This document shows, in pieces, positions 1 to 9,646 of a stretch of DNA of 18,804 bases; positions within the stretch are counted from its first letter, which is position 1, and each line of letters opens with the position of its first letter. Under the pieces are notes generated by a model. That model did not search any database, was not told the origin of the DNA, and saw nothing but the letters and a program-made list of their open reading frames with translations. The DNA is from Candidatus Paceibacter sp. (lineage in GTDB: Bacteria > Patescibacteriota > Patescibacteriia > SG8-24 > DYFX01): NCBI GenBank assembly GCA_020724945.1, contig DYFX01000015.1, positions 1 through 18,804 on the forward strand, read 5' to 3'. The position numbers and the translations under genes are program-made.

Positions 1-1004
1 GGCGTGTTGCGGAGCGACAGGACCGAGTAGAGCGTCGTCGTCTTGCCGGAACCGGTGGGTCCCGTCACGAAGATGATGCCGTGCGGCTTCATGATGTTCC
101 GCTTGAGGATCTCGAGATGCTTCTCGTTGAAGCCGAGCTGCTCGAGCGAGAGCGCCTGCGCCGTCTCGGAGAGGAGGCGCATGACGATCTTCTCGCCGTC
201 CATCACGGGAAGCGTCGAGACGCGGACGGAGTACTTGTAGCCCGGTCCGCTGATCTTCATGCGGCCGTCCTGGGGGAGGCGGTGCTCGTCGAGCTTGAGG
301 TTGGAGAGCACCTTGATGCGCGCGAGGATGCCGGCCTGCGAGTTCTTCGGCAGCGTCATGACGTTGCGGAGGATGCCGTCGACGCGGTAGCGCACGACCA
401 GGTCCTGCTCGCTCGGCTCGATGTGGATGTCGGACGCGCCTTCGAAGACGGCGTGCTCGAGGAGCGATTCCACGATGCGCACGACCGGAAGATCCTGCGC
501 GAGTTCGCGCAGCTTGCTTTGGTCGTCTTCCGATCCTTCGGCGCCGGCGGTCTTGGCGATGTCCTCGAACTCGGCCTTGAGCGAGCGCTTGTACTGCTTG
601 ATGATCTCGCGCAGCGCGGTGGGCGTCGTGACATGCACCTGGATCTCGAGCCCCGTCTTGCGGCGGAGGAACTCGATGGTCTGCAGGTCTTCGGGGTCGA
701 GCGCGGCGACCTTGAGCGTCTTCTCGCCCTTGTCGAAGGGGACGATCTCGTGGGTCGTGGCGATCGGCTCCGGCACCAGGTCGAGGAAATCCTTGCGCAC
801 CTGCAGGCCCTTCAGGTCGACGAAGGGGACCTTGAAGTAGTCGGCGGCCAGCCGGAAGAGGGTCTCTTCGGGCATCTTCTCGAGCAGGTATTCCTCCAGG
901 CGCACATGCTTCTCCTTCGCGGAAGCGACATGATCCTTGAGCTCGGCCGGCTTGAAGGTGCCGGCGGTCAGGAGGATCTTCTGGAGAAGGGCGTCGTTAT
1001 ACAT
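1..1004 (-). CDS. pilB: PilB/GspE-type pilus or type II secretion assembly ATPase (N-terminal 334 residues, cut by left window edge)
   Basis: Cytoplasmic hexameric ATPase that would power assembly of a type IV pilus or related filament. The visible part begins MYNDALLQKILLTAG and has an N-terminal GspE/MshEN-like domain (about residues 1-150). The catalytic core follows, with an SDIHIEP motif, a VRYRVDGIL strand and an LPQDGR segment. The Walker A motif GPTGSGKTTT lies at residues 315-324 (Lys321). The Walker B, Asp and His boxes lie beyond base 1. The ATG at 1004 is supported by a perfect TATAAT only 9 bases upstream and by the lack of a better start. The gene is divergent from the plus-strand cell-wall block. 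Family assignment is firm. Pilus (PilB) versus secretion (GspE) cannot be settled without neighbours such as pilT, pilC or gspF. Confidence 0.9.
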   Translation of the reverse strand, partial: MYNDALLQKILLTAGTFKPAELKDHVASAKEKHVRLEEYLLEKMPEETLFRLAADYFKVPFVDLKGLQVRKDFLDLVPEPIATTHEIVPFDKGEKTLKVAALDPEDLQTIEFLRRKTGLEIQVHVTTPTALREIIKQYKRSLKAEFEDIAKTAGAEGSEDDQSKLRELAQDLPVVRIVESLLEHAVFEGASDIHIEPSEQDLVVRYRVDGILRNVMTLPKNSQAGILARIKVLSNLKLDEHRLPQDGRMKISGPGYKYSVRVSTLPVMDGEKIVMRLLSETAQALSLEQLGFNEKHLEILKRNIMKPHGIIFVTGPTGSGKTTTLYSVLSLRNT

Positions 1005-1009
1005 AGCGC

Positions 1010-1038
1010 TGGCATTATATCCTATTTCCCGGTACGAT
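1010..1038 (+). promoter_or_regulatory. Promoter for the 1051 membrane-protein / mraY operon
   Basis: TACGAT at 1033-1038 lies 12 bases before the ATG at 1051. A weak -35-like TGGCAT at 1010-1015 is spaced by 17 bases. The predicted leader is about 5 bases. The -35 of this promoter overlaps the -10 of the divergent pilB promoter. Support is the match of spacing and sequence to other starts in the window. Confidence 0.4.
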
Positions 1039-1042
1039 GGCA
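1014..1042 (-). promoter_or_regulatory. Promoter for the pilB-like gene (leaderless type)
   Basis: A consensus TATAAT reads on the minus strand at 1019-1014, 9 bases before the ATG at 1004, so the predicted transcript start is within about 3 bases of the start codon. The best -35 candidate is TGCCAT at 1042-1037 with a 17-base spacer, which is weak. No Shine-Dalgarno sequence is present. The element interlocks with the divergent promoter for the gene at 1051. Confidence 0.6.
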
Positions 1043-1050
1043 CCCGACAT

Positions 1051-1428
1051 ATGTTCGGCCGCCTGTTCGAGCGCCACCGCCTGCACCTTCGCGAGGCACG
1101 CTATGTGCGTTTCGCGCTGCTCTTGGCGACGGGCGTCAACCTCCTGACCTGGGCCTTCACGCTGTGGTTCGTGGTGCCGCGCCTCCACACCAGCCCGTTC
1201 TTCGCCCTGCACTACACCATCTACTTCGGCGTCGACCGCATCGGCGCGCCTTGGAAGCTCCTCGGCCTCCCGCTCCTCGGCCTCCTGATCCTCGTCGTCG
1301 ACGCCTGGTTTTCCGTGCGGCATTACGAGAAGGACCGCCTCGCCAGCGCGGGCGTGATGACGCTCGCCGTCCTGCTCCAGGGCCTGCTCGCGCTCGTCGC
1401 CTTCCTCACCATCCTCCTGAACATCTGA
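1051..1428 (+). CDS. Small multi-pass membrane protein of unknown function upstream of mraY
   Basis: A 125-residue protein not recognised as a named family. The N-terminus (MFGRLFERHRLHLREARYVR) is basic and probably cytoplasmic. Three hydrophobic stretches suitable for membrane spans follow, at about residues 22-42, 70-88 and 103-124. The second is followed by a short charged loop (RHYEKDR). The hydrophobicity and basic flanks support a real coding sequence and a membrane location. I chose the ATG at 1051 because it sits 12 bases after a TACGAT box, and starting further upstream would run through the promoter. The stop is one base from the mraY start (TGACATG), so the two genes are very likely co-transcribed and translationally coupled. 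This hints at a role in the envelope, but no function can be assigned. Confidence 0.75.
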   Translation: MFGRLFERHRLHLREARYVRFALLLATGVNLLTWAFTLWFVVPRLHTSPFFALHYTIYFGVDRIGAPWKLLGLPLLGLLILVVDAWFSVRHYEKDRLASAGVMTLAVLLQGLLALVAFLTILLNI

Positions 1429-1429
1429 C

Positions 1430-2464
1430 ATGAGTTCCGCCATCGCCATCCTCGTGGCGTCGACGGCCGCCTTCGCGGTCGCGATGCTCGCCACGCCCGC
1501 CGTCACGCGCCTTCTCAAGCTCCTGAAGCTCGGCAAGCAGATCCGCAGCGAGGCGAGCGCGCCGATCTTCGCGAAGCTCCACGCCGGCAAGAGCGGCACG
1601 CCGACCATGGGCGGCATCCTGATCTGGGGCGCGGTGCTGCTCGTCGCCTTCGCCTTTTCGCTCGCCGCCAATGTCCTGCGGACGCAGCCGTGGATCGAGC
1701 TGAACTTCATCTCGCGGCGCGAGACGCTCCTGCCGATCGCGGTACTGTTCTTCGCCGCCATCGTCGGCCTGGTCGACGACTACCTGAATGTCCGCAAGAT
1801 CGGCGCGCACGGCGGCGGCCTCAAGGTCTGGCACCGCCTGCTCTCGTATTCGCTGATCGCGGTCGTGGCCGCCTGGTGGTTCTACGTGAAGCTGGAATGG
1901 GATGTCCTGCGCGTGCCGTTCGTCGGCATCGTCCATGTCGGCGCCTGGATGATCCCCATCTTCATCTTCATCATCGTCGCCACGGCGTTCTCGGTGAACG
2001 AGACCGACGGCCTCGACGGGCTGGCCGGCGGCACGCTGCTCACCGCCTTCGCCGCCTACGGCGCCATCGCCTTCTTCCAGGGCAAGTTCGAGCTCGCTGC
2101 CTTCTGCGGCGCCGTCGTCGGCGCGCTCCTCGCGTTCCTGTGGTTCAACATCAACCCGGCGCGTTTCTTCATGGGCGATACCGGCGCGATGTCGCTGGGC
2201 GTCACGCTCGGCGTCGTCGCCATGCTGACCAACAGCCTCCTGCTCCTGCCCATCATCGGCCTCGTCTTCGTCCTCGAATCGCTCTCCGTCATCATCCAGG
2301 TGCTCTCCAAGAAGTTCCGCGGGAAGAAGGTCTTCCTGTCCGCGCCCATCCACCATCACTTCGAGGCCAGGGGCTGGCCGGAGGCGACCATCGTGATGCG
2401 CTTCTGGGTCATCGCCGCCGTGAGCGGCGTCCTGGGCCTCATCATCGCGCTCCTGGATCGCTGA
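1430..2464 (+). CDS. mraY: Phospho-N-acetylmuramoyl-pentapeptide transferase
   Basis: Integral membrane enzyme that transfers phospho-MurNAc-pentapeptide from UDP to undecaprenyl phosphate, forming lipid I. At 344 residues it has normal length. Hallmarks are the GTPTMGG segment near residue 60, the VDDYLN motif (conserved Asp pair near residue 117), the NETDGLDGLAGG motif with Asp193 and Asp196, FMGDTGAMSLG, and the APIHHHFEARGW motif (His308-310) near the C-terminus, ending in a hydrophobic helix. The usual VNLTDGLD is VNETDGLD here. The start follows the previous stop by one base without a Shine-Dalgarno sequence, suggesting termination-reinitiation. A GC-rich palindrome follows the stop. 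Its classical neighbours murD and murC are absent. Confidence 0.97.
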   Translation: MSSAIAILVASTAAFAVAMLATPAVTRLLKLLKLGKQIRSEASAPIFAKLHAGKSGTPTMGGILIWGAVLLVAFAFSLAANVLRTQPWIELNFISRRETLLPIAVLFFAAIVGLVDDYLNVRKIGAHGGGLKVWHRLLSYSLIAVVAAWWFYVKLEWDVLRVPFVGIVHVGAWMIPIFIFIIVATAFSVNETDGLDGLAGGTLLTAFAAYGAIAFFQGKFELAAFCGAVVGALLAFLWFNINPARFFMGDTGAMSLGVTLGVVAMLTNSLLLLPIIGLVFVLESLSVIIQVLSKKFRGKKVFLSAPIHHHFEARGWPEATIVMRFWVIAAVSGVLGLIIALLDR

Positions 2465-2469
2465 AGCGG

Positions 2470-2490
2470 CCGGCCCCGCGGGGCCGGTTT
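2470..2490 (+). terminator. Possible intrinsic terminator after mraY
   Basis: A perfect 18-base palindrome at 2470-2487 (CCGGCCCC/GGGGCCGG arms around GC) begins 6 bases after the mraY stop and is followed by only three T residues, then CG. The hairpin is strong but the T tract is short, so it may be partial or attenuating. The lon -10 box starts 6 bases later. Confidence 0.5.
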
Positions 2491-2492
2491 CG

Positions 2493-2501
2493 TGTTACGA
2501 T
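2493..2501 (+). promoter_or_regulatory. Extended -10 promoter of lon
   Basis: TG-T-TACGAT is an extended -10 element, 23 bases upstream of the lon ATG. No -35 match is visible because that position falls in the terminator palindrome. The predicted leader is about 16 bases and lacks a Shine-Dalgarno sequence. It supports the ATG at 2525 over a GTG at 2492, which lies inside the promoter. Confidence 0.5.
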
Positions 2502-2524
2502 ACCCTCGAAGTAACCCCACATTC

Positions 2525-4894
<2,370 letters not shown>

Positions 4895-4897
4895 CCC

Positions 4898-6010
4898 ATG
4901 CGCCGGAACGCTCCCGACCTGCAGCTGCTCGCCGTGACGGCCGGACTGGTCGTCTTCGGGCTGGTCGCGCTGGCGTCGGCGACCGGTCCGACCGGCTTCT
5001 CGCGCTTCGGCGACAGCTACCACTTCTTCAAGCGGCAGCTCTTCTTCGGCGTCCTGCCGGGACTGCTCCTGTTGTTCCTGGCCTCGCGGATCCCCATCGA
5101 ACGCGTCAAACGCGTCGCGCCGATGATGATCGTCGCGGCGGCGGTCCTGCTGTGCCTCGGCTTCATCCCGGGCCTGCGCGCCGACTTCGGCAGCGGCAGC
5201 TGGGTCGAGGTGTTCGGGTTCTCGCTCCAGCCGTCGGAGATCGCCAAGCTCTGCCTCGTGCTGTATTTCGCGGATTGGCTCTCGCGCAGGGACGACGCGG
5301 CCATCAAGGGTTTCTGGACCGGCTTCGTGCCGTTCGGCATCTCGGTCGCGCTCGTCGTCGGGCTCATGATGGCGCAGTCGGACCTCGGGACGACGGCCGT
5401 CATCATCGCCTTCCTCTTCACCATGTACATCGCCGCCGGCGCCGCGGTACGGCACCTCGCGGTGCTCGCGGCCGCCGGCGCCGCGATGTTCGCGGTGTTC
5501 ATCAAGATCGCGCCGTACCGCGCCGACCGCCTGAAGATCTTCCTGCGTCCCGATCTCGACCCGCAGGGCGTCGGCTATCACATCAGCCAGGCGCTGCTCG
5601 CCATCGGCTCCGGAGGCTGGTTCGGCCTCGGTCTCGGCAAGTCGCGTCAGAAGTTCCAATACCTGCCGGAGGTCGCGGGCGACTCCATCTTCGCCATCAT
5701 CTCGGAGGAGCTCGGCTTCCTCGTCTCGGCCGCGGTCGTCCTGGCGTTCCTGTATCTGGCCTACCGCGGCCTCAAGATCGCCGAGCAGGCGGCGGACCCC
5801 TTCGCCCGCTACGCCGCCGTCGGCATCACGACCTGGCTCGGCTTCCAGGCCGCCCTCAACATCTCGGCGATGGTCGGCCTGATGCCCCTCACGGGCGTGC
5901 CGCTCCCGTTCATCAGCCACGGCGGCACCGCCATGCTCGCGAACCTGACGGCCGTCGGCGTCCTGCTTTCGATCTCGTCGGAGTCCGGCAAGATTGCGCG
6001 GAGGAGATGA
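4898..6010 (+). CDS. ftsW: SEDS-family peptidoglycan glycosyltransferase FtsW
   Basis: Polytopic membrane polymerase that builds septal glycan strands from lipid II, working with a class B penicillin-binding protein; 370 residues with about ten hydrophobic segments. SEDS hallmarks are SWVEVFGFSLQPSEIAKL after the first helices, GVGYHISQALLAIGSGG, the YLPEVAGDSIFAIISEELGF loop with Asp262 (aligned with the catalytic Asp of FtsW/RodA), and GVPLPFISHGGTAMLANL near the C-terminus. The family's usual SYGG is SHGG here. Direct adjacency to murG favours FtsW over RodA, but sequence alone does not fully exclude RodA. It starts 3 bases after the lon stop with no Shine-Dalgarno sequence. Its partner PBP is not in the window. 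Confidence 0.88.
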   Translation: MRRNAPDLQLLAVTAGLVVFGLVALASATGPTGFSRFGDSYHFFKRQLFFGVLPGLLLLFLASRIPIERVKRVAPMMIVAAAVLLCLGFIPGLRADFGSGSWVEVFGFSLQPSEIAKLCLVLYFADWLSRRDDAAIKGFWTGFVPFGISVALVVGLMMAQSDLGTTAVIIAFLFTMYIAAGAAVRHLAVLAAAGAAMFAVFIKIAPYRADRLKIFLRPDLDPQGVGYHISQALLAIGSGGWFGLGLGKSRQKFQYLPEVAGDSIFAIISEELGFLVSAAVVLAFLYLAYRGLKIAEQAADPFARYAAVGITTWLGFQAALNISAMVGLMPLTGVPLPFISHGGTAMLANLTAVGVLLSISSESGKIARRR

Positions 6011-6029
6011 AAAAGGTAGGTTGTCGCAT

Positions 6030-7094
6030 ATGAAGATCCTCTTCGCCGGCGGCGGCACGCTCGGACCCGTCACGCCGCTCTTGGCCGTCGCGGACGAGAT
6101 CCGCCGCAGGAAGCCGGACGCGGAATGCGTCTTCGTCGGCACGCCCGACGGGCCCGAACGCCGCCTCGTCGAGGAGGCAGGGATGCGGTTCCTGCCGCTC
6201 AAGGCGCCGAAGCTTCGCCGGTACGCCAGCCCCGAGACGCTGAAGCTCCCGTTCGCGCTCGCGGCCGCCGTCTGGAAGGCCGCCGGCATCCTGAAGAAGG
6301 AGAAGCCGGACATCGTCGTCGGCGCCGGCGGCTTCGTGCAGGTCCCGCTCATGTTCGCGGCGCGTCTGCGCGGCGTGAAGCGCCTCATCCACCAGCAGGA
6401 TGTCGTGCCGTCCTTGAGCAACCGCCTCGCGGCCGGAGGCGCCGCCGCGACGGCCGTCTTCGAATCGTCGCTCCGTGATTTTCCGGAGGCCGAGGTCGTC
6501 GGCAATCCGGTGCGGCGCGTCGTCGAGGAGGGCGATCGCGCCAAAGGGCTCGCGCTGCTCGGCGTGACGGGGGAGCTCCCGGTCGTCCTGGCCTTCGGCG
6601 GCGGCACGGGTTCGGTCTTCCTGAACGATCTCATCGCTTCTGCCTCGCCGCTCTGGACCGGCTTCGCCGAACTCGCGCACATCACGGGGCTGGAAAAGGA
6701 GCCGTCGCGGCTTCCCAAGCTCACGCATCCCGAGCGCTATCACCGCTTCGATTTCGTCGGCGCCGACATCGCGCATCTCATGGCCGCCGCCGATGTCGTC
6801 ATCAGCCGCGCCGGCATGGGCACGCTCACCGAGCTGGCCGCGCTCGCCAAACCCGTCATCCTGGTGCCGATCGCCGACTCGCATCAGGAGAAGAACGCCG
6901 GCTATGTCGTCGAGCGCGGCGGCGCCCGGATGTTCCGCGAGCTCGACCTCACGCCCGAACAGCTCGTGACCTTCACCCGCGACCTGCTCAAGAAGCCCGA
7001 GGACGCGCGCCGGCTCGGCCTCGGCCTGCAGGCGCTCTTCCGTCCCGGCGCCCGCGAGGCGCTGGCCGAGAAGGTCCTGGCGCTGGTATCATAG
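6030..7094 (+). CDS. murG: MurG-type UDP-GlcNAc:lipid I N-acetylglucosaminyltransferase (divergent)
   Basis: Membrane-associated GT-B enzyme that adds GlcNAc to lipid I to make lipid II; 354 residues, normal length. The N-terminal loop reads GGGTLGPVTPLLAVADE where textbook MurG has GGTGGH-x-x-P-ALA, so the conserved His is missing. Other landmarks are retained in altered form: GAGGFVQVP, HQQDVVPSLSNR (for HEQNAVPGLTNR), VVGNPVR, GGGTGSVFLN, and the C-terminal donor site SRAGMGTLTELAALAKPVILVPI followed by QEKNA. I prefer the ATG at 6030 (MKILFAGGG) to an in-frame start at 5994, which would add residues lying inside ftsW. The divergence fits what I recall of Patescibacteria MurG. The context with ftsW and mraY makes the role secure. 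Confidence 0.9.
   Translation: MKILFAGGGTLGPVTPLLAVADEIRRRKPDAECVFVGTPDGPERRLVEEAGMRFLPLKAPKLRRYASPETLKLPFALAAAVWKAAGILKKEKPDIVVGAGGFVQVPLMFAARLRGVKRLIHQQDVVPSLSNRLAAGGAAATAVFESSLRDFPEAEVVGNPVRRVVEEGDRAKGLALLGVTGELPVVLAFGGGTGSVFLNDLIASASPLWTGFAELAHITGLEKEPSRLPKLTHPERYHRFDFVGADIAHLMAAADVVISRAGMGTLTELAALAKPVILVPIADSHQEKNAGYVVERGGARMFRELDLTPEQLVTFTRDLLKKPEDARRLGLGLQALFRPGAREALAEKVLALVS
7084..7092 (+). promoter_or_regulatory. Extended -10 promoter of the cyclophilin gene
   Basis: TG-G-TATCAT at 7084-7092 overlaps the murG stop region and ends 9 bases before the ATG at 7102. The predicted transcript start is 1-3 bases from the ATG. An AGGA at 7093-7096 is a weak alternative Shine-Dalgarno sequence. 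Confidence 0.45.
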
Positions 7095-7101
7095 GACGCA
7101 T

Positions 7102-7737
7102 ATGAAACGCACCCGCATCTTCCTCGCGAGCCTGGTCCTCGTCGGCGCCGGTTGCGCGAGCGCGCCGTCCGCGGAGACCCCGGCCGCCCAAGCCCCGGCC
7201 CCTGCCGCCGACGCGTCCAAGCTGACCGTCCCGACCTCACCCCCTAACAACCCCGTCATGGACAAGCAGTGGAGCTTCCCGGGCGTCCTGCCCGAACAGC
7301 AGATCAAGGACCGCCAGATCCGCATGCAGACCGACAAGGGCGAGATCGTCTTCGAGCTGTTCGAGGACGAGGCGCCCAAGACCGTCTCGAACTTCATCTA
7401 TCTCACCAAGGGCGGCTACTACGACGGCCTGACCTTCCACCGCTACGAGCCCGGATTCGTGATCCAAGGCGGCGACCCGGCCGGCAACGGCACGGGCGGC
7501 CCCGGCTACCGCTTCGAGGACGAGCCCGTCACGCGCGCGTACGAGAAAGGCATCGTCGCCATGGCCAACGCCGGTCCGAACACCAACGGCAGCCAGTTCT
7601 TCATCATGCTCGCCGATGTGCCGCTGCCGCCGCTCTACACCGTCTTCGGACGCGTGACGAAGGGGCTCGATGTGGTCGATCAGATCCGCGTCGGAGACAA
7701 GATGACCTCCGTCATCGTCGAAGCGAAATCCAAGTAG
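7102..7737 (+). CDS. Exported cyclophilin-type peptidyl-prolyl cis-trans isomerase, probable lipoprotein
   Basis: Catalyses proline isomerisation during folding of exported proteins; 211 residues. The N-terminus MKRTRIFLASLVLVGAGCAS is a signal peptide ending in a lipobox-like VGAGC (Cys18). The -3 residue is Gly rather than the usual Leu, so lipidation is likely but not certain. A low-complexity Ala/Pro linker to about residue 50 follows. The cyclophilin domain (about 72-208) has FHRYEPGFVIQGGDP with catalytic Arg114, and MANAGPNTNGSQFFI. The Trp of human CypA at position 121 is replaced in the PLPPLYTVFG segment, as in many bacterial cyclophilins. The stop is one base from the next gene (TAGCATG). 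Start choice is supported by the signal peptide and the upstream extended -10. Confidence 0.93.
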   Translation: MKRTRIFLASLVLVGAGCASAPSAETPAAQAPAPAADASKLTVPTSPPNNPVMDKQWSFPGVLPEQQIKDRQIRMQTDKGEIVFELFEDEAPKTVSNFIYLTKGGYYDGLTFHRYEPGFVIQGGDPAGNGTGGPGYRFEDEPVTRAYEKGIVAMANAGPNTNGSQFFIMLADVPLPPLYTVFGRVTKGLDVVDQIRVGDKMTSVIVEAKSK

Positions 7738-7738
7738 C

Positions 7739-8146
7739 ATGTTCTGGAGGAAGCCCGTCACGCACGCGACCGCGCTCTGGGTCCTGGTCGGCATCGCCGG
7801 ACTGGCTTTGCTGGCGACGCTCGCGTACGCGAACGCGCTGGCGAAGACCCGCTCCGGCATCGTCCAGGCGTATCCGCCCAGGGACGCCTCCGCCCGCGAC
7901 GCCCGCCAGCATCCTCCGACGCTCTTCGGCACGGTCGTCTCCTTCGACGGCACGATCGTGCGGATCGCGTCGAAGCAGGACTACGACGAGATCGTCGTCG
8001 AATCCGACACCGCCATCTCGACCGTCGGCGGATCGGCCGTCCCGTCGTCGGAAATCCGTCCGGGCGCGGTGCTGACCGCCACCGGCTCCGACCTGGGCGA
8101 CCGCCGCCTCTCCGCCGTCTCCATCGTCATCCTGGAAAACCGCTGA
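7739..8146 (+). CDS. Small membrane-anchored protein with beta-rich (DUF5666/OB-like) C-terminal region, unknown function
   Basis: A 135-residue protein with one N-terminal hydrophobic helix (about residues 12-33, ALWVLVGIAGLALLATLAYA), so probably anchored with its C-terminus outside. Residues 60-133 form alternating beta-type segments (TLFGTVVSFDGTIVRIAS, EIVVESDTAIS, AVLTATGSDLGDRRLSAVSIVIL). They resemble the DUF5666-like small barrel found in many exported bacterial proteins; this is a resemblance by eye, not a search result. It is coupled to the cyclophilin gene by a one-base gap, so both may act on the outer face of the membrane. Its stop codon lies in the loop of an intrinsic terminator, so it ends the transcription unit. 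Confidence 0.75.
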   Translation: MFWRKPVTHATALWVLVGIAGLALLATLAYANALAKTRSGIVQAYPPRDASARDARQHPPTLFGTVVSFDGTIVRIASKQDYDEIVVESDTAISTVGGSAVPSSEIRPGAVLTATGSDLGDRRLSAVSIVILENR

Positions 8147-8168
8147 CGCCGCTCGGCGGTTTTCTTTT
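8136..8168 (+). terminator. Intrinsic terminator overlapping the stop codon of the 7739 gene
   Basis: Arms AAAACCGC (8136-8143) and GCGGTTTT (8156-8163) form an 8-bp stem, followed by CTTTT. The 12-base loop begins exactly with the gene's TGA stop (8144-8146). The left arm encodes the last codons of the protein. Confidence 0.8.
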
Positions 8169-8182
8169 CCGGGGCGAGGGGC

Positions 8183-8188
8183 TAGACT
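8183..8188 (+). promoter_or_regulatory. -10 box of the TM0106-type nuclease gene (leaderless type)
   Basis: TAGACT lies six bases before the ATG at 8195, placing the predicted transcript start at about the A of the ATG. There is no TG extension. Any -35 would fall within the T tract of the preceding terminator and is not convincing. Confidence 0.4.
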
Positions 8189-8194
8189 GGCCGC

Positions 8195-9601
8195 ATGAAG
8201 AAGCTCCCGCACCTCACCGCCTCGGCCTTCTACCAGTATCTCAAGTGCCCGCACTGGCCGTACTGGGAGATTTTCGGCGATCCCAAGGACAAGGGCGAGG
8301 TGCCGCCGATGCTCGAGAAGCTCCGGGAGGAAGGCGCCTTGCACGAGGAGCGCTGCATCGGGAAGCTCGGCGCGTACGAACGGATGGAATCCGAGGGCGA
8401 CGCCGAAACGCTGTCCGTCGCCACGCTCGCCGCGATGCGCGAGGGCGCGGCGCTCATCTACCAAGGGACGCTGATGGACGGCGATTGGGTCGGACGGCCG
8501 GATCTCCTGCGCCGCGTCGAAGTCCCCTCGAAGTTCGGCGCCTGGTCGTACGAGGCGGTGGACATCAAATCGAGCCGCGAGATCACGGAAGCGCAGTCGT
8601 ACCAGCTGGTCTTCTACGCGCTGCTGCTCAAGAGGATCCAGGGCGTGCGGCCGGAGGAAGGGTTCGTCATCAATGTCGACTGCGAAGAGCGCTCGTTCCG
8701 CATCGAGGACGCCGAGGCGGATTTCTTCGAGGTCTTGGACCGCCTCCTGGCCATCCGCGCAGGGGAGAAGCCGCCCCTCTCCTTCATGTCGAGCTGCAAG
8801 GATTCGCCGTGGTTCGCGCTCTGCAAGAAGGAGGCCGAGGACGCCGACGACATCGCGCTCATCTACAAGATCTACGGCAACGAGGCCAAGCGGCTGCGCG
8901 AGGCCGGGTACGGGACGCTCACGGGGCTCGCCGCCGCCGACCTCGCGGCGCTCCAGGCGGAGGTGAAAGGCGTCTCGGACCACCGTCTCGCGCGCCTGCA
9001 TCTTCAGGCCCAGTCCCTGCACCGCAAGGAAACGCTCCGCATCGACGAGCCGCGCCTGCCCGAGACGGATGTCGAACTGCATTTCGACATCGAGGGCGAC
9101 CCGATGATCGGCGTCGAATACCTGCATGGCCTCCTGATCCGCGAGAAGGGGAGCGAGACCTACAAGGCCTTCGCGGCCGAGGACCCGGCCGACGAAGGCC
9201 GCGCCTGGTCGGAGTTCTGCGACTTCATCGAAGGGTACGCCGGAGCGCCCATCTATCACTACGGCTGGTACGAGCTCGACGCCATCCGCCGCCTGTCGGC
9301 CAAGCACGGCATCTCGCGGAAGGCCGCTTCCGCGCTCGATCCGACCAACATGATCGACCTCAACCGCGTCGTCCAGCGCTGCGTCATCTTCCCGCTCTAC
9401 TTCTATTCGCTGAAGGATGTCGCCAAGCATCTCGGCTTCCGCTGGCGCGCCGCCGACGCTTCCGGAGCCAACTCGGTGCTGTGGTTCCAGGAATGGTGCG
9501 AGAAGAAGGATCGCGCGCTGTTCGACAAGATCCGCGACTACAACGAGGACGATGTCCGCGCCACGGCGCACCTGAAGGACTGGCTCGTGCGCGGCGGATG
9601 A
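8195..9601 (+). CDS. TM0106-family RecB-like nuclease with C-terminal RNase H-like exonuclease domain
   Basis: Putative DNA/RNA-processing nuclease; 468 residues. The N-terminal half is a Cas4/RecB-type PD-(D/E)xK domain. It starts with the substrate-entry segment TASAFYQYLKCPHWPYW and has active-site residues Asp103 (GRPDLL) and Asp123-Ile-Lys125 (VDIKSS), followed by the QLVFYA helix. Cysteines 18, 201 and 210 (SCKDSPWFALC) resemble part of a Cas4-type iron-sulfur site, but a full set of four is not clear. The C-terminal half is a YprB/DEDD-type RNase H fold with FDIEGD (Asp298, Glu300), YHYGWYELDAI and YNEDDVRAT (449-457). No cas genes are nearby, so a housekeeping repair or RNA-processing role is more likely than CRISPR. 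It has its own -10 box and a strong terminator. Confidence 0.85.
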   Translation: MKKLPHLTASAFYQYLKCPHWPYWEIFGDPKDKGEVPPMLEKLREEGALHEERCIGKLGAYERMESEGDAETLSVATLAAMREGAALIYQGTLMDGDWVGRPDLLRRVEVPSKFGAWSYEAVDIKSSREITEAQSYQLVFYALLLKRIQGVRPEEGFVINVDCEERSFRIEDAEADFFEVLDRLLAIRAGEKPPLSFMSSCKDSPWFALCKKEAEDADDIALIYKIYGNEAKRLREAGYGTLTGLAAADLAALQAEVKGVSDHRLARLHLQAQSLHRKETLRIDEPRLPETDVELHFDIEGDPMIGVEYLHGLLIREKGSETYKAFAAEDPADEGRAWSEFCDFIEGYAGAPIYHYGWYELDAIRRLSAKHGISRKAASALDPTNMIDLNRVVQRCVIFPLYFYSLKDVAKHLGFRWRAADASGANSVLWFQEWCEKKDRALFDKIRDYNEDDVRATAHLKDWLVRGG

Positions 9602-9603
9602 AA

Positions 9604-9636
9604 AAACCCTCCTGGGAGCAGGAGGGTTTCCGTTTT
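9604..9636. terminator. Bidirectional intrinsic terminator between convergent genes
   Basis: Arms AAACCCTCCTG (9604-9614) and CAGGAGGGTTT (9619-9629) form an 11-bp perfect stem with a GGAG loop. T residues follow on the plus strand (9632-9636), and a run of six T follows on the minus strand. It serves both the nuclease gene ending at 9601 and the kinase-CYTH gene ending at 9647. Confidence 0.92.
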
Positions 9637-9646
9637 TCGGGCGGCG

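Noticed and set aside
2492..2524. GTG at 2492 as the lon start
   Set aside because: It would place the start codon inside the extended -10 box, and the added residues do not resemble the Lon N-terminus.
8195..9601. Cas4 and a CRISPR locus
   Set aside because: The RecB-like domain is fused to an RNase H-like domain as in the TM0106 family, and no cas genes or direct repeat arrays are present.
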